From Clostridiales bacterium (lineage in GTDB: Bacteria > Bacillota > Clostridia > Saccharofermentanales > Saccharofermentanaceae), in contig JAFVAY010000003.1 of assembly GCA_017480325.1 (NCBI GenBank), forward strand, positions 1 through 64,000: DNA of 64,000 nt, given 5' to 3'. Every line of letters begins with the position of its first letter. The stretch's first letter is position 1. Under the pieces are notes generated by a model. It was not told where the DNA came from, did not search any database, and was given only the letters and a program-made list of their open reading frames with translations. Shown here one piece after another: positions 42,785 through 50,676 of this stretch. The position numbers and the translations under genes were made by a program.

Positions 42785-43683
42785 TTGTATCCTCCCGCAG
42801 AATTAGGTCTTCTGCTGTATAAATATTCGTAGAATTCACGGTAACGGTCATATCTTCCCTCGTCGATCTTATCTCCCACAAGGTCTCTTACATGGCACTG
42901 CTTCTCAGCAACATGCCTGCAGTCCGCGAATTTACACTCCGAAGACGCCTTTATTATCTCCGGGTAGCCTCCCGCTACATCAGTATATAATACACCAACC
43001 TCGAACAGATCAAGAGACGTAAACCCGGGAGTATCCGTAATAAACCCTCCCTCATACTCGAAAAGCTGCGCATGCCTGGTAGTATGTTTTCCCCTCTTAA
43101 GCCTGTCTGAGATATCTCCCACTTTAACAGTCGATTCTCCCAAAAGATTATTACAGAAGGTGCTTTTACCTACTCCCGACGGTCCCGCAAGCCCCGTAAG
43201 GCCTTCCTTAAGAAGTGCGGTGATCTCTGAAGGAATCGGCTCTCCCTTACTTATGGGATAACATTTAAGTCCGGCATCACGATAGATCGATACGTACTTA
43301 TCGCATATATTCTGATCCTTATCTCTCTTGGAGAACAATACGACCGGATTAATCTTAAGCTTACCGCATATGATAAGCATCTTATCAAGAAGCTTCAGAT
43401 CGGGAACCGGATCCGTACAGGAGAATATAAGAAACAGATTATCAATATTGGCAAGAGGCGGTCTTACAAGGGAGTTACGTCTGGGAAGTATCTTCTCCAG
43501 AACATACGGTATATCGGGGTCTCCGGACTCACCCGTGAGCACAATATCGCCCACCAGAGGCGTGAGCTTACTTAATCTGATATTTCCTCTGATCTGACAA
43601 AGTCTTATACTGCCGTCATTGCATCTGACGGTGAACACACCGCCGACTCCCTTAGTAATTACTCCCTTTACCTGTTCTGACAT
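42781..43683 (-). CDS. rsgA: Ribosome small-subunit-dependent GTPase RsgA
   Basis: 300 residues, a circularly permuted GTPase for 30S maturation. An OB domain (1-about 70) precedes G4 (FSKRD), G1 (GPSGVGKST) and G3 (DTPGF) in permuted order, and a C-terminal zinc knuckle has Cys/His ligands in CKFADCRH and CHV. It follows prkC by eight bases; in other Firmicutes RsgA is a substrate of the PrkC kinase. Confidence 0.95.
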   Translation of the reverse strand: MSEQVKGVITKGVGGVFTVRCNDGSIRLCQIRGNIRLSKLTPLVGDIVLTGESGDPDIPYVLEKILPRRNSLVRPPLANIDNLFLIFSCTDPVPDLKLLDKMLIICGKLKINPVVLFSKRDKDQNICDKYVSIYRDAGLKCYPISKGEPIPSEITALLKEGLTGLAGPSGVGKSTFCNNLLGESTVKVGDISDRLKRGKHTTRHAQLFEYEGGFITDTPGFTSLDLFEVGVLYTDVAGGYPEIIKASSECKFADCRHVAEKQCHVRDLVGDKIDEGRYDRYREFYEYLYSRRPNSAGGYK

Positions 43684-43691
43684 GTAAGGGA

Positions 43692-45731
43692 TCAGTATGG
43701 CTGATCAGGAACGAATCCGGGATCCACAACGATCGGCTCGAATACTGCGGTATATGTAATGGTCGTAGGTGTCAGAGGATCTCCGTCGGGATCGTAAACC
43801 ACGAAGGTATACACATTCGACTCGGTAACCACATTATTATAAGGATCAAGCCATCTGGCGAATCTGTAGCCCTCTGCAGGAGTGGCTACCAGCGTAACCG
43901 TAGTATTAACATCAAAGGCTCCGCCGCCTTCTGCCGTGCCCTGTCCCGATACGATAGTGACTACATTAACCTGAGACGGCGTAGGAGTAGGCGTTCCTCC
44001 GCGCTCAACATCCTCCAAGGTTCCGATATAAAGTGTGATCGAAGATCTTCTGGGAAGAGTAATGCCAGCGACAGGATCCGTCAGTATGACGTACTGCTGA
44101 TTCTCAGGGAGCACCAGAACATCTGTAGAACCTTCGATATGTCCTATATTAAGCTCCTCTTCCTCAAGAAGCTCTCTTGCTTCCTCAAGAGTCAAGCCTG
44201 ATAATACGGGAACCGTAGAGCTTGATGGAGCCTTGGCATAGACGATAACAATGGAAGACCCGACCTCTACCACAGAATTCTCCACAGGCTCCGTTCTTAA
44301 TACCTGTCCCGGCTCGAAGTCTGAATTCGTTTCCTCAAGCACGCTTACCTGAAGCCCCAGAGACGACAGCATGGCGTAGACCTCGTGGTAATCAAGACCT
44401 GCGTAATTGCTTAATGTAATAGTCTCGGCCTCACCTGCCACAGTAAGAACGATCTTATGTATGTCAGAGCCCGAAGCGATAACAACACCCTCATTGATAT
44501 TCTGACCGATGATGGTACCCGGAGCATAATCGGATGTAACCACAGTCTCGATATCGTAGGAGATGCGGTTAGCCTCCAGCTCGAGGATAACCTCGTCACG
44601 ATTCCTCCCGATATAGTTACCGACAGTATAGTCACTGTTCTCCTCGATATGTGTCGCGGTGGAGATAGAATTAAGTATCAATACCGATACTCCCACCAGC
44701 ACGCCCAATATCAGGAGCACTATGAAGATCAGCAGTATGTTATCGCGAAGTCTTGAGAGCCTTCTTGCCTCGGCGCTTTTCTCGAGATCGCTTATCTTAT
44801 CGTAATTAGGATCCTGTCTGAAGGATAAAGGCCCCGGCGTCTGAGTCTGCTCAACAGGCTCGTTACCTGCATTGATCACGCCGTAAACACCGTTAGGGTC
44901 CACCATAAGTGCATCTAGCTCCGTTACCATCTGTCTCATGGAGGAATAACGCTTATCGGGCGTCTTCTGCATACACTTAACTATGATGGAATCAAGTCCG
45001 TGGGGGATGTCGGGCACATAGTTCGATGCAAGCGGAGGAGGATCCTGAAGATGCTTCACCGCTATAGCGATATCCGAGTCTCCGTCGAAGGGCACACGTC
45101 CCGTGACCATCTCGAAAAGCATAACTCCCACAGAATATATATCCGACGCGGGTCCTACATTGTTACCTCTTGCCTGCTCCGGCGAGAAATAATGTACAGA
45201 ACCGACGGCTCCTCCGGACGACATGGTTATGGTATTGCCTGATGCGGCTCTGGCAATACCAAAGTCTGTGATCTTAGCGATCCTGTCTCGGGAAATTAAT
45301 ATATTCTGGGGCTTGATATCCTTATGAATTATTCCGTTCCTGTGAGCGTACTCGAGAGCCATCCCCACCTGAATAACAATAGGAACGGCGACATTCCAGT
45401 CAAGATGTCCGTTCTGATTGATAAGGTCCTTAACCGTTATACCGTCAACATATTCCTGAACGATATATCTGAAGCTGCCTTCGTGTCCTACACCAAAGAC
45501 CTTAACGATATTGGCGTGATTAAGAGAAGATACAGCCTTCGCCTCGGTATCGAATCTTCTGATAAACTCCTCATCTGCGGAGAATTCGGGCTTAAGGATC
45601 TTGATGGCTACCTTTACGCCTGATCCCATATCGGTAGCAAGATAAACATTGGCCATGCCTCCACGACCTATAGGCTTAATTATCTTGTACTTTCCGGCAA
45701 ATATCTTGCCTTCCGGTCCCTGTGCGTTCAT
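43692..45731 (-). CDS. prkC: PASTA-domain Ser/Thr protein kinase with C-terminal InlB-like repeat
   Basis: 679 residues. The cytoplasmic Hanks kinase (about 13-275) has IGRGGMANVY (P-loop), catalytic Lys44, HKDIKPQN (Asp138; HKD rather than HRD), DFG 156-158 and an activation loop with several Thr/Ser. TM about 331-354. Extracellular PASTA domains about 365-432, 437-499 and 505-570 sense muropeptides or lipid II. A TPTPTP linker leads to residues 586-665, which match a divergent InlB B-repeat (VTLVATPAEGYRFARW). A TATAAT at 45770-45775 suggests its own promoter. The PP2C phosphatase gene usually just upstream is missing. Confidence 0.93.
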   Translation of the reverse strand: MNAQGPEGKIFAGKYKIIKPIGRGGMANVYLATDMGSGVKVAIKILKPEFSADEEFIRRFDTEAKAVSSLNHANIVKVFGVGHEGSFRYIVQEYVDGITVKDLINQNGHLDWNVAVPIVIQVGMALEYAHRNGIIHKDIKPQNILISRDRIAKITDFGIARAASGNTITMSSGGAVGSVHYFSPEQARGNNVGPASDIYSVGVMLFEMVTGRVPFDGDSDIAIAVKHLQDPPPLASNYVPDIPHGLDSIIVKCMQKTPDKRYSSMRQMVTELDALMVDPNGVYGVINAGNEPVEQTQTPGPLSFRQDPNYDKISDLEKSAEARRLSRLRDNILLIFIVLLILGVLVGVSVLILNSISTATHIEENSDYTVGNYIGRNRDEVILELEANRISYDIETVVTSDYAPGTIIGQNINEGVVIASGSDIHKIVLTVAGEAETITLSNYAGLDYHEVYAMLSSLGLQVSVLEETNSDFEPGQVLRTEPVENSVVEVGSSIVIVYAKAPSSSTVPVLSGLTLEEARELLEEEELNIGHIEGSTDVLVLPENQQYVILTDPVAGITLPRRSSITLYIGTLEDVERGGTPTPTPSQVNVVTIVSGQGTAEGGGAFDVNTTVTLVATPAEGYRFARWLDPYNNVVTESNVYTFVVYDPDGDPLTPTTITYTAVFEPIVVDPGFVPDQPY

Positions 45732-45791
45732 CAGACTACTCCTAGTTTATTTCTTATCAACAATTCTATATTATAACGCATTACAAGTTGG

Positions 45792-46847
45792 TTACACTTC
45801 TTTTCGCATATCTTCCTCGATACCGCGCCTCAGCTGACCGCAGGCTGCCATAATATCCGTGCCCATCTCTCGTCTCAGGGTTGCATTGACTCCGCGGCTC
45901 TCAAGAGCCTTCTTAAATGCCTGGACTCTTCCGGGAGCACTTCTCTTATAAGGGCTCGAGGGGAATTCGTTGGCTGCAATAAGATTAACGTGACAATTAA
46001 GCCCCTTAAGAAGCGTCGATAGCTGCTCGGCACACGCGAAGGTATCATTGACCTCATTAAAAAGCGAATACTCGAAGGTGATCCTTCTGCCTGTCACATC
46101 AACATATTCACGGCAAGCCTTAATAAGCTCTGTAATACTGTAGGCAGAAGCCACAGGCATGAGCTCGCGGCGAAGCTCGTCATTAGGAGCGTGAAGCGAT
46201 ATGGCCAGATTGACCTGAAGCTTCATGGCAGTGAACTCTTTAATCTTGGGAACGATCCCGCAGGTAGATACCGTGATATGTCTGGCGCCCATATTGACGC
46301 CGTCAGGATCATTCATGAGCTTGATGAAGGTAATAAGATTCTCGAAGTTATCGAAGGGCTCACCGATGCCCATTACCACTACGGTCCTTATCTTCTCACC
46401 TATATGCTCTGAGGACATAAGCACCTGCGCGGCCATCTCACCTGCCGTCAGAGAACGGCCGAAGCCTGCCTTGGCGGAAGCACAGAAGGTACATCCCATC
46501 TTACAGCCCGCCTGAGAGGATATACAGACGGAAAGTCCGGTCTTATATCTCATTATCACCGTCTCGATGATATTGCCGTCGGGAAGAAGATATACAAGCT
46601 TCCTTGTGCCGTCGATCTCGGAAATAAACTCGTCAATTATCTTCATTCTCGAGAAGCTGAAGTCAGATTCCAGCTGTTGTCTCATAGAAGCCGGTATATT
46701 AGTCATCTTAGACGTATCGGTAACGCCCGAGGTAAGCCACTTCATTATCTGTCCCGCGCGGAACCTAGGATACCCGTTATCAAGGCACCATTGAAGCAGC
46801 TCCTCTTCTGTAAGATCAAGACAGTATTTCTTCGATACGTTATCCAT
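45792..46847 (-). CDS. rlmN: Dual-specificity rRNA/tRNA methyltransferase RlmN
   Basis: 351 residues, a radical-SAM enzyme methylating C2 of A2503 in 23S rRNA and A37 in tRNAs. The cluster motif is CKMGCTFC (CxxxCxxC). Methyl-carrier Cys residues are expected in the C-terminal region (MGTDIMAACG). GGAGG precedes the ATG, which overlaps the end of rsmB by eight bases. Confidence 0.95.
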   Translation of the reverse strand: MDNVSKKYCLDLTEEELLQWCLDNGYPRFRAGQIMKWLTSGVTDTSKMTNIPASMRQQLESDFSFSRMKIIDEFISEIDGTRKLVYLLPDGNIIETVIMRYKTGLSVCISSQAGCKMGCTFCASAKAGFGRSLTAGEMAAQVLMSSEHIGEKIRTVVVMGIGEPFDNFENLITFIKLMNDPDGVNMGARHITVSTCGIVPKIKEFTAMKLQVNLAISLHAPNDELRRELMPVASAYSITELIKACREYVDVTGRRITFEYSLFNEVNDTFACAEQLSTLLKGLNCHVNLIAANEFPSSPYKRSAPGRVQAFKKALESRGVNATLRREMGTDIMAACGQLRRGIEEDMRKEV

Positions 46848-48099
46848 TATTCCTCCGAAGCCTTGCTACAAAGAACCCTTCACAACCGTCCTGGTCGGGG
46901 AAGAAGGTCCTTTGTGATTCAGTTATAAACTCTTTATGCTCTTCGGTAAACCAAGTTACCTGATCTTCATTCTCAGCCTTATTGATTGTACATGTGCTGT
47001 ACACAAGCACGCCACCATCCTTAACCATTCCGGCCATATTATCAAGTATCAGCCTCTGCTTCTGCCTGATCTGTTCAATACGATCGTAGGTTATCGTGAG
47101 CCTAATATCAGGCTTACTGCCGATAAGGCCCAAGCCGCTGCACGGCGCATCACACAGTATAAGATCAAAGCCTTCGACATCCTTATAAGTCACACTGTCT
47201 GCCACCTTGGCGGTTATCGAGGTGATACCGAGCCTTCGGGCATTGTCGTCTATAAGCTTTACTCTTGAGGCATTGATATCAAGTGCCGTTATGTCAGCCT
47301 TATTGTTGGTTAATTGAGCCAGGTGCGTGCTCTTCCCTCCCGGAGCAGCACAGCAGTCAAGCATCCTCATTCCCTCAGAAGGAGAGGCTATAATAGACGC
47401 CATCTGTGCGCCCTCACCCTGCACCATAAAGTCGCCGTTCTTATACGCGATGGAATTCTCTATAGAAGGAGAATCACCTGAGGGTCTTATTATCAGTGCA
47501 TCCTCCGATAAAGAAGACAACGACACTTCAAAGCCTTCAAGCTCAAGCTCTGAGGCAAGAGTAGGTTTATCAGTCTTAAGCGTATTCACTCTTATCGCCA
47601 GAGGCGACGGCTTAAGAAGTGCCCGCGCGATAGAAGGAGCTCTTTCCTTGCCGTAGGATTTCTTGATAAGGCCGTATATCTCAGGCTTAAGAGAGAAAGC
47701 AGCCTCAGGACTTTTATCATTCGTAAGATCTCTTTGCTCCTTCGGGATAAGTGCGATCTTACGAAGCACGGCGTTAACCATACCCGAGGCTCTTCCTGCA
47801 TACTTCTTGGCAAGCTCGACTGACGTATTTACTGCGGCATAATCCGGTACCTTATCTGAGAAAAATAGCTGCCATACTCCGAAACGAAGGATAGTACGAA
47901 CCTTAGGATCCAACGAGGAAACATCTTTACCGGCAGATTTGTTAATAATATGATCTTCGGCATATACATAGGTCAGAGTGCCGTATACCGCCGCACGGAC
48001 GAAGTCATCCACGCCCTTTTGATTCAGGGAAAGATTAGAGAAAGCGCCCTTCTCTGCACAGTCGTAGATGATGGAATAACAAAGCTCCCTGTCTTCCAA
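46840..48099 (-). CDS. rsmB: 16S rRNA m5C967 methyltransferase RsmB
   Basis: 419 residues, TTG start with GGAG six bases upstream. An N-terminal NusB-like RNA-binding domain (1-about 135) is followed by the methyltransferase domain: SAM loop CCAAPGGKSTH, then the two catalytic Cys motifs DAPCSG and VYSTCT. It begins one base after fmt ends, and overlaps rlmN. Confidence 0.94.
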   Translation of the reverse strand: MEDRELCYSIIYDCAEKGAFSNLSLNQKGVDDFVRAAVYGTLTYVYAEDHIINKSAGKDVSSLDPKVRTILRFGVWQLFFSDKVPDYAAVNTSVELAKKYAGRASGMVNAVLRKIALIPKEQRDLTNDKSPEAAFSLKPEIYGLIKKSYGKERAPSIARALLKPSPLAIRVNTLKTDKPTLASELELEGFEVSLSSLSEDALIIRPSGDSPSIENSIAYKNGDFMVQGEGAQMASIIASPSEGMRMLDCCAAPGGKSTHLAQLTNNKADITALDINASRVKLIDDNARRLGITSITAKVADSVTYKDVEGFDLILCDAPCSGLGLIGSKPDIRLTITYDRIEQIRQKQRLILDNMAGMVKDGGVLVYSTCTINKAENEDQVTWFTEEHKEFITESQRTFFPDQDGCEGFFVARLRRNNG

Positions 48100-48100
48100 G

Positions 48101-49042
48101 TCAGGCTCCGAAGCGTTGTCCTGTTCTGTAGTTATGGGCGCAGTCCGAGGCCTGAAGTCTCTTACCGCCCTCCGACTGAAGCTCGAGTATATCGATGGCG
48201 CCTTGACCGCATTTAACCTTAAGGGTCCCCTTGCCGGCGACTAATATCTCACCCGGCAAAGCCTCTATATCACAGGCCTCATCAAGTCTTGAAGCATATA
48301 TTTTGATCCTCTTGCCGTTAAAGGTCGAAGAGCATCCTGGCCAGGCACATAAAGCTCTTATTCTGTCGTGGATCTGTCTTGCCGTATCAGACCAGTCAAG
48401 GATACCGTCCTCGGGCCTTACCGGCGAGGTCTTAGTGACCTTCGACTCATCCTGAGGAATAGGAGTGATCTTACCTTCCGTGTAATCGTCTATCGTATCA
48501 AGGAGAAGCCTTGTCCCGGCTGTAGCAAGCTTTCCCATCAGAATATCCGTAGTATCGTTAATATCGATATTGACCTCTGTCTGTCTTAGCATATCACCTG
48601 TGTCCATGCCGACATCCATCTTCATTATCGTAACGCCGGTAACCTCATCACCGTTAATGATGGAGAACTGAACCGGCGCCGCTCCCCTATACCTGGGAAG
48701 AAGAGACGCATGGACATTGATACATCCGAACCTGGGGATATCCAGCATCCTCTGGGGAAGGATCTTACCGTAAGCTGCGGTTACTATAAGATCAGGCTCC
48801 TTAGCGCTTATATACTCATAAGCCTCGTCAGTCCTAAGAGAATCGGGCTGATATACCTCGATACCAAGATCCGATGCACATACCTTAGCCGGAGGAGCGG
48901 TAAGAATATGCTTACGTCCTACAGGCTTATCCGGCTGGGATACGCACAGCACGACATTATATCCGGCGTCTGAAAGCCCCTTGAGGACCGTCGCCGACAG
49001 ATCCGGGGTGCCCATGAATACGATCCTCAGAGCTTTACTCAC
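48101..49042 (-). CDS. fmt: Methionyl-tRNA formyltransferase
   Basis: 313 residues. It formylates initiator Met-tRNA. The GTG at 49042 is chosen because GAGG lies nine bases upstream; a TTG at 49048 is too close to the site. Motifs: FMGTPDLS, then NVHASLLPRYRGAAPVQ (catalytic His and Asn) and MDVGMDTGDML, and an OB-fold C-terminal domain. It overlaps def by eight bases, the standard def-fmt pair. Confidence 0.95.
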   Translation of the reverse strand: MSKALRIVFMGTPDLSATVLKGLSDAGYNVVLCVSQPDKPVGRKHILTAPPAKVCASDLGIEVYQPDSLRTDEAYEYISAKEPDLIVTAAYGKILPQRMLDIPRFGCINVHASLLPRYRGAAPVQFSIINGDEVTGVTIMKMDVGMDTGDMLRQTEVNIDINDTTDILMGKLATAGTRLLLDTIDDYTEGKITPIPQDESKVTKTSPVRPEDGILDWSDTARQIHDRIRALCAWPGCSSTFNGKRIKIYASRLDEACDIEALPGEILVAGKGTLKVKCGQGAIDILELQSEGGKRLQASDCAHNYRTGQRFGA

Positions 49043-49511
49043 GCTCAACCGCCTCTACAGTTCCGGGGATCGCCTTATCAGTAAACAGGATCCCGTCCAA
49101 GTGATCGTATTCATGACAGATACAGTCCGCCAGAAGACCCTCAGCATCCATCTCGAAGGGATTGCCGTCTATATCTAGGGCCTTGACATGTATCTTCATG
49201 GGACGCATTACCTCGCCGCCCTTACCGGGAACAGACAGACACCCCTCAGAGCATCTCTGCTCACCCTCGGTCGAGGTGATCTCTGGATTAATAAAGTTGA
49301 TCCTGCCGTGTTCGTCTCCGATATCGACTACAAAAGCTCTTCTTAAGACGCCGACCTGAACTGCCGCGAGTCCGATACCTCTGTTGTCATAGTACATGGT
49401 CTCTGCCATGTCATCCAGAAGCTTAACTATCCTGGGAGTTATCTCCTCGATTGTTCTTGATTTCTTACGAAGGATGGGATCCCCTTCGGTTACAATATTT
49501 CTTAAGGCCAT
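49035..49511 (-). CDS. def: Peptide deformylase
   Basis: 158 residues. It removes the N-formyl group from nascent proteins. The three family motifs are intact: GIGLAAVQVG, EGCLSVPG (metal Cys) and HEYDHLDG (metal His pair and catalytic Glu). An extended -10 (TGGTAAAAT on the minus strand, 49543-49551) lies 32 bases before the ATG, so def may have an internal promoter in the block. Confidence 0.96.
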   Translation of the reverse strand: MALRNIVTEGDPILRKKSRTIEEITPRIVKLLDDMAETMYYDNRGIGLAAVQVGVLRRAFVVDIGDEHGRINFINPEITSTEGEQRCSEGCLSVPGKGGEVMRPMKIHVKALDIDGNPFEMDAEGLLADCICHEYDHLDGILFTDKAIPGTVEAVERE

Positions 49512-49542
49512 ACATTCACTCCTGATTCTTTTTACGTGATGT

Positions 49543-49551
49543 ATTTTACCA
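49543..49551 (-). promoter_or_regulatory. def extended -10 element
   Basis: TGGTAAAAT on the minus strand, flanked by CCTGATT/AATCAGG inverted arms. The surrounding 13-mer GTATTTTACCACA (plus strand 49541-49553) is identical to that upstream of purD. Confidence 0.4.
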
Positions 49552-49564
49552 CAATCAGGTATGA

Positions 49565-50674
49565 TCAGGCCTTTGTTTTGTCTGAAGCTTCCTTAAGGAC
49601 GTTTCCAGCGCTGCCCAGAAGCCTTCGCGCTGCTGCCAGGAAGCCCTTCTTAGTCTCATCGTCGATGGAGGAATAGGTCTTGATCATGGAGTTCAGGGTC
49701 TCCGCCCGCATGGAGGAGAACTGGGCCAGAGTGTGGGCGTCAGAGCTCATCATGAGGTTAAACACGGTGTCAACGAACTGCTCCCTCTGCTTCTTGTCAA
49801 GACCGGAGATCCAATCCTTAAAGGTCTTGTCCACGAAGCGGCTACCTGCATTCACCTCCTCCTTATGAACGAACTCATGAGGCCCGACCTCCCAGGACAG
49901 AAGCTCGTGCTGCATTATCCCCGTCTCATCGGAATGAACCACGGAATAATCCTCCAGATGCTCGAGTATCATGCCTACCACGGAGAACTCGGGCACATAG
50001 GTGTGGATCCTGTCCCCGATCTTAATAAAATCGTCGGTCTTCATTATCTTCTCGGTAAAACCGGGGCCGTCGAAATTATATATATCGCTTATGGCTGCGT
50101 TATATCTCTCATTACAGTAGGTCGCGGCATAGATGGCAAGGTTACCGCCCTTGGAATGACCTCCGATAATGAAGGTCCCGTCCTTATAGGAGGAAGCCAC
50201 ATTCTCGAAGTAGGACAGAGCCTTGGTCTGGGCCGGCACCGGGAACTCGAAGCCCATATTAAAGTCTTCCTTCCACCCTATGATGGTGTTATCTGTGCCT
50301 CTATAGGCAACATAATAGTTCTGCTCCCCGTCAAGATCAAAAAGGCTTGCAGAGAACTGGATCTGACGCTCTTCGTCTATCTCGTTAACATATCCGGATA
50401 TCCTCATACTGCCAAATCGGGCGGACAATCCCATCTGACGGATAAAGCCGAAGTCGCGGTCTCTGTTAAGGACATCATCATTAAGATTCGGACGGTTCAT
50501 AAGAGCATTACATACATCGCTTACGGTCATCCACTCACGAACGCTGTCAGATACTATATGGTCGAAGGGCTCGTAACAGAACCTTGCCAGTATACCGGCA
50601 TCAACTTCATTAAACGGAGCCTCCTTTAAGGTCAGATCTCCTCTCCATCTCAGGTAATCCGATATAGTCTCCAT
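49565..50674 (-). CDS. DUF2974 (Mbeg1-like) alpha/beta-hydrolase protein
   Basis: 369 residues. The lipase-like nucleophile elbow GGHSKGGNLA carries the Ser, preceded by AYRGTDNT, the equivalent of the oxyanion region in class 3 lipases. A conserved FDGPGF follows the elbow and may bring the catalytic Asp. There is no signal peptide, so it appears cytosolic. The family is common in Firmicutes without a known substrate. It is inserted between priA and def, a junction where genomes usually have no such gene; spacing of two bases to priA suggests co-transcription. Confidence 0.8.
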   Translation of the reverse strand: METISDYLRWRGDLTLKEAPFNEVDAGILARFCYEPFDHIVSDSVREWMTVSDVCNALMNRPNLNDDVLNRDRDFGFIRQMGLSARFGSMRISGYVNEIDEERQIQFSASLFDLDGEQNYYVAYRGTDNTIIGWKEDFNMGFEFPVPAQTKALSYFENVASSYKDGTFIIGGHSKGGNLAIYAATYCNERYNAAISDIYNFDGPGFTEKIMKTDDFIKIGDRIHTYVPEFSVVGMILEHLEDYSVVHSDETGIMQHELLSWEVGPHEFVHKEEVNAGSRFVDKTFKDWISGLDKKQREQFVDTVFNLMMSSDAHTLAQFSSMRAETLNSMIKTYSSIDDETKKGFLAAARRLLGSAGNVLKEASDKTKA

Positions 50675-50676
50675 GA

